A stretch of DNA of 64,000 bases. It comes from Gellertiella hungarica. Lineage in GTDB: Bacteria; Pseudomonadota; Alphaproteobacteria; Rhizobiales; Rhizobiaceae. Positions within the stretch are counted from its first letter, which is position 1. Each line of letters starts with the position of its first letter. Shown one piece after another: positions 61,246 to 64,000 of this stretch. The DNA lies in the NCBI RefSeq assembly GCF_014197145.1, contig NZ_JACIEZ010000002.1:124001-188000 (forward strand), in the 5' to 3' direction. A program made the translations under genes and the position numbers. The notes beneath the pieces are model-generated. The model saw nothing but the letters and a program-made list of their open reading frames with translations, did no database searches and was not told the DNA's origin.

Positions 61246-62235
61246 ATGGCAGACAACGCAGCCAAGCTCGGCGAATTCGGTTTCGCCGGTGACGATCACG
61301 TCGTCCCCTTCCAGGTGGAAGGCATGGATGTGCGCGGCCGCGCCGTCCAGCTGGGCCCCATCCTCGACGCCATCATGGGCCGGCACAACTATCCGCCGGC
61401 GGTCGCCCGGCTTCTGGCGGAAGTTTCGGTGCTGACGGTGCTCATCGGCACCTCCCTGAAGTTCGAGGGCAAGTTCACGGTGCAGACCAAGGGCGATGGT
61501 CCGGTCGACCTCCTGGTGGTCGATTTCACCACGCCGTCCAGCGTGCGCGCCTATGCGCGCTTCGACGAGGAACGGCTGGAACAGGCGATTGCGGCAGGCC
61601 AGGCAGCGCCTCAGGACCTGCTCGGCCGCGGCGTGCTCGCCTTCACCATCGATCAGGGTCGTTTCACGCAGCCCTACCAGGGCATCGTCGCCCTCGATGG
61701 CACCTCGCTGGAGGATATCGCCGGCGTCTACTTCCGCCAGTCGGAACAGATCCCGACGCGGGTCCGCCTGAGTGCCGCGGAATTCTACGACCGCGGCCCC
61801 GATGGCAGGCCGAGGCACCACTGGCGGGCCGGCGGCATCATTGCCCAGTTCCTTCCGGAAGCGCCGGAGCGCATGCGCCAGGCAGACCTGCCCGGTGGCG
61901 ATGGCGATCCGCAGACCCATCAGGTGACCGAAGACGACAGCTGGACCGAAGCCCGCACGCTGCTCGAGACGGTGGACGCTGCGGAGCTCACCGACCCCCA
62001 GGTCGGCGCTGAACGGCTGCTCTACCGGCTCTTCCACGAGCGGGGCGTTCGCGTCTATGCGCCGCAGGTGGTCGAGGACCGCTGCAGCTGCTCGCGCGAG
62101 AAGATCAAGTCGGTGCTGGAAGGCTTTACCCGCGAAGAGATCGAGCATTCGACGGAAGACGGCGCGATCTCGGTGACCTGCGAGTTCTGCTCCACCACCT
62201 ATCGCTACGAGGCTTCGGAAGTGTTGCCGGCCTGA
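61246..62235 (+). CDS. hslO: redox-regulated chaperone Hsp33
   Basis: 329 residues. The C-terminal zinc/redox switch is CXC-X29-CXXC (RCSCSREK ... VTCEFC). The N-terminal domain has FQVEGMDVRGRAVQLGPILDAIMGRH. On oxidation it releases zinc and becomes a holdase. It is linked to argF (51 bp) as commonly found in rhizobia. It converges with apaG across a GC-rich hairpin (62250-62270). Confidence 0.95.
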   Translation: MADNAAKLGEFGFAGDDHVVPFQVEGMDVRGRAVQLGPILDAIMGRHNYPPAVARLLAEVSVLTVLIGTSLKFEGKFTVQTKGDGPVDLLVVDFTTPSSVRAYARFDEERLEQAIAAGQAAPQDLLGRGVLAFTIDQGRFTQPYQGIVALDGTSLEDIAGVYFRQSEQIPTRVRLSAAEFYDRGPDGRPRHHWRAGGIIAQFLPEAPERMRQADLPGGDGDPQTHQVTEDDSWTEARTLLETVDAAELTDPQVGAERLLYRLFHERGVRVYAPQVVEDRCSCSREKIKSVLEGFTREEIEHSTEDGAISVTCEFCSTTYRYEASEVLPA

Positions 62236-62249
62236 GGCCGGGAAGGGCT

Positions 62250-62270
62250 GGCGCCGCGCGCGGCGGCGCC
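62250..62270. terminator. GC-rich hairpin between hslO and apaG
   Basis: Perfect 8-bp stem GGCGCCGC / GCGGCGCC with a 5-base loop, in the 35-bp gap between convergent stops. Without a T-run it is a weaker terminator candidate. Confidence 0.5.
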
Positions 62271-62663
62271 TCAGTTCAGAACGCGCACCAGTCCCGGCAC
62301 GTCGAGCGAGAAGGCCGGGATGTCGACGTCGAAGATGACGCCGCGGTCCGTTTCCATCTGGTAGCGGCCGAACATCACGCCCGACGGCGTGTCGAGCGGG
62401 CAGCCCGAGGAATATTCATAGGTGTCGCCCGGCCCGAGATGCGGCTGCTCGCCGATGACGCCCGGCCCCGTGACCTCGTCCACCTGTCCGTTCTGGTCGG
62501 TGATGTGCCAGTAGCGGCTGATCAGCCGCACCGGCTCCTCGGAAAAGTTGGAAATGACGATCCGGTAGCCCCAGACATAGCGGTCGTCGTCCGGATCGGA
62601 TTGCTCCTCCAGATAATAGGGTTCTATGACGACTTCGATACCCCTCGTCAGGGCCCTGTACAT
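62271..62663 (-). CDS. apaG: ApaG (Co2+/Mg2+ efflux protein family)
   Basis: 130 residues, the usual ApaG length: [72 protein letters not shown] and [10 protein letters not shown] beta-sandwich protein of uncertain role. The ATG at 62663 has GAAGG 8 bases upstream; a GTG at 62696 lacks a ribosome site. It is next to metZ as in other rhizobia. Confidence 0.93.
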   Translation of the reverse strand: MYRALTRGIEVVIEPYYLEEQSDPDDDRYVWGYRIVISNFSEEPVRLISRYWHITDQNGQVDEVTGPGVIGEQPHLGPGDTYEYSSGCPLDTPSGVMFGRYQMETDRGVIFDVDIPAFSLDVPGLVRVLN

Positions 62664-62784
62664 GGGTTCAACCTTCGATATGACCGTCACTGGCACTCTA
62701 CATCAACTGGGCCGCGCCGGAATATGGATGATGGGCGATTCCGGATCAACGCCGGAACCTTAGAGAGAAAAAGTTAAACATAAA

Positions 62785-62808
62785 CGAAAAACACCGTCTT
62801 CGGGACGG
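62785..62808 (-). terminator. Rho-independent terminator after metZ
   Basis: On the minus strand, CCGTC-CCGAA-GACGG followed by TGTTTTT. A second hairpin GGGGCGGC / GCCGCCCC (62815-62834) lies between it and the metZ stop. Confidence 0.7.
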
Positions 62809-62851
62809 AGGTGCGGGGCGGCGCAAGCCGCCCCGGCATGGGGTGACGGGA

Positions 62852-64000
62852 TCACTTGCCGATCCGCGAGAGGGCGGCGGCAAAATCCTCGATGAGGTCG
62901 TCGGAATCCTCGATGCCGGCGGAATAGCGCACCGTGCCGGCGGAAATGCCGAGCTCCGCGCGGGCCTCGTCGGTGAGGTTCTTGTGGGTGGTCGTCGCCG
63001 GATGGGTGATCAGGCTCTTGGCATCGCCGAGATTGTTGGAGATGCGCACGACCTCCAGCGCGTTCTGGAAGGCAAATGCCGCTTCCTTGCCGCCCTTCAG
63101 CTCGAAGCAGACCAGCGTCGAACCGCCCTTCATCTGCTTGGCGACGATATCGGCCTGCGGGTGGTCCTTGCGGCCGGGGTAGATCACGCGGGCCACCTGC
63201 GGCTGCTCGGCCAAAAAATCCGCCACGCGGGCGGCATTCTCCGTCTGCTGCCTGACGCGCAACGGCAGGGTTTCGATGCCCTTCAGCAGCGTCCAGGCGT
63301 TGAACGGCGACATCGCCGGTCCGGTATGGCGGAAATAGTCGTGCAGGTTTTCGTCGATCCACTTCTTGTCCGAGAGCACGATGCCGCCGAGGCACCGGCC
63401 CTGGCCGTCGATGTGCTTGGTGGCGGAGTAGACGACCACATGGGCGCCGAGTTCCAGCGGCTTCTGGAAGAGCGGGGTGGCAAACACGTTGTCCACCACC
63501 ACCTTCGCCCCGATCTGGTTGGCGAGCCTGGCGACGCCGGCGATGTCGATCACCTCCAACGTCGGGTTGGTGGGGCTTTCGAGGAAGAACACCTTGGTGT
63601 TCGGGCGGATTGCCTTCTCCCAGTTTGCGAGATCGCGGCCGTCGATCAGCGTGCATTCGATGCCGTATTTCGGCGCCAGCGTCTCGACCACCCAGCGGCA
63701 GGATCCGAAGAGGGCGCGGGCGGCCACGATGTGATCGCCGGCCTTCAGCTGGCAGAGGATGGCGGCGGAAACCGCAGCCATGCCCGATGCGGTGGCGCGC
63801 GCGTCCTCGGCGCCCTCCAGCATGCACATGCGCTTTTCGAACATGTCGTTGGTGGGGCTGCCGTATCGGGCATAGATGAAGCCGTCCGTCTCGCCCTTGA
63901 AGCGCGCCTCGGCGGCTTCCGAGGTTTCGTAGACGAAGCCTTGCGTCAGGAAGATCGCCTCGGAGGTCTCGCCGTGGTGGGAGCGGGTGGTGCCGCCATG
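62852..64000 (-). CDS. metZ: O-succinylhomoserine sulfhydrylase (5' end outside the window)
   Basis: 382 residues are inside the window and the frame stays open to base 64000. The visible N-terminal part reads RSHHGETSEAIFLTQGFVY and FIYARYGSPTNDMFEKR; the PLP lysine lies in VVYSATKHIDGQGR and the C-terminus is GTVRYSAGIEDSDDLIEDF. This is the Cys/Met metabolism PLP family, with the MetZ sequence type, which joins sulfide directly to O-succinylhomoserine to give homocysteine. It ends the window with a sulfur gene, but is 45 kb from the organosulfur island. Confidence 0.93.
   Translation of the reverse strand, partial: HGGTTRSHHGETSEAIFLTQGFVYETSEAAEARFKGETDGFIYARYGSPTNDMFEKRMCMLEGAEDARATASGMAAVSAAILCQLKAGDHIVAARALFGSCRWVVETLAPKYGIECTLIDGRDLANWEKAIRPNTKVFFLESPTNPTLEVIDIAGVARLANQIGAKVVVDNVFATPLFQKPLELGAHVVVYSATKHIDGQGRCLGGIVLSDKKWIDENLHDYFRHTGPAMSPFNAWTLLKGIETLPLRVRQQTENAARVADFLAEQPQVARVIYPGRKDHPQADIVAKQMKGGSTLVCFELKGGKEAAFAFQNALEVVRISNNLGDAKSLITHPATTTHKNLTDEARAELGISAGTVRYSAGIEDSDDLIEDFAAALSRIGK

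Noticed and set aside
62852-64000. SAM-II type riboswitch before metZ
   Set aside because: Such elements often precede metZ in alphaproteobacteria, but the metZ leader is outside the window, so nothing can be shown.
1-64000. CRISPR arrays, insertion sequences, prophage genes
   Set aside because: No regularly spaced repeats, transposases, integrases or phage structural genes were seen anywhere.

Overview
The window is a GC-rich alphaproteobacterial chromosome segment, most likely Rhizobiaceae (Rhizobium, Shinella, Agrobacterium or Ensifer relatives). The main clues are a gcrA cell-cycle gene with clustered GANTC sites, a fructose frcR/frcBCAK locus laid out as in Sinorhizobium, a phoR-pstSCAB-phoU-phoB cluster with long PstC and PstA, and the argD-argF-hslO-apaG-metZ order. 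No insertion sequence, phage or CRISPR was seen. The first and last genes are cut by the window edges.

Positions 1-17769 form an organosulfur acquisition island. It holds two SfnB/DszC-type flavin monooxygenases of acyl-CoA dehydrogenase fold, an SsuD-like monooxygenase, a shrunken third acyl-CoA-dehydrogenase-fold protein, a DmoA/NtaA-type monooxygenase, a taurine/sulfonate-type ABC importer, a sugar-type (CUT1) ABC importer, an Rrf2 regulator with four clustered cysteines, a flavin reductase, an FAD/NAD(P) protein, a RutA-like monooxygenase and an ArsR regulator with the cysteine spacing of persulfide sensors. Four inverted repeats of the form TCTAY-N7-ATAGA lie in front of four transcription units of this island. 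They are the strongest candidate for an undescribed regulon, with the Rrf2 protein as its likely regulator.

Positions 17919-25025 carry a DUF900-type hydrolase lipoprotein, then a divergent 5-oxoprolinase-like locus. On one side are pxpA, two biotin-carrier-like proteins and a metallophosphoesterase in one tightly coupled operon; on the other are pxpB, pxpC and a proline-racemase-family enzyme. A RbsD/FucU mutarotase follows. Positions 25154-30349 are the fructose uptake locus. Positions 30830-34634 encode a secreted molybdopterin-fold protein, a hybrid histidine kinase and an HD-GYP response regulator, behind a CtrA-like box and GANTC sites.

Positions 34726-50332 are mostly housekeeping: pyrC, pyrE, frk, pgi, fadD, a GGDEF-EAL protein, tRNA-Thr(CGT), a nitronate-monooxygenase-family enzyme, ppk2 and several small membrane or lipoproteins. 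Positions 50519-58015 are the phosphate regulon, ending in a bidirectional terminator shared with gcrA. The right end has arginine biosynthesis (argD, argF), Hsp33, ApaG and partial MetZ.

Functional reading: the left island would import sulfonates and other organosulfur compounds and release sulfite with reduced flavin when sulfate or cysteine is scarce. The fructose ABC system, FrcK, Frk and Pgi would carry fructose into central metabolism. The Pho system, with PPK2 beside it, manages phosphate. All functions are inferred from sequence by eye; no database search was run.
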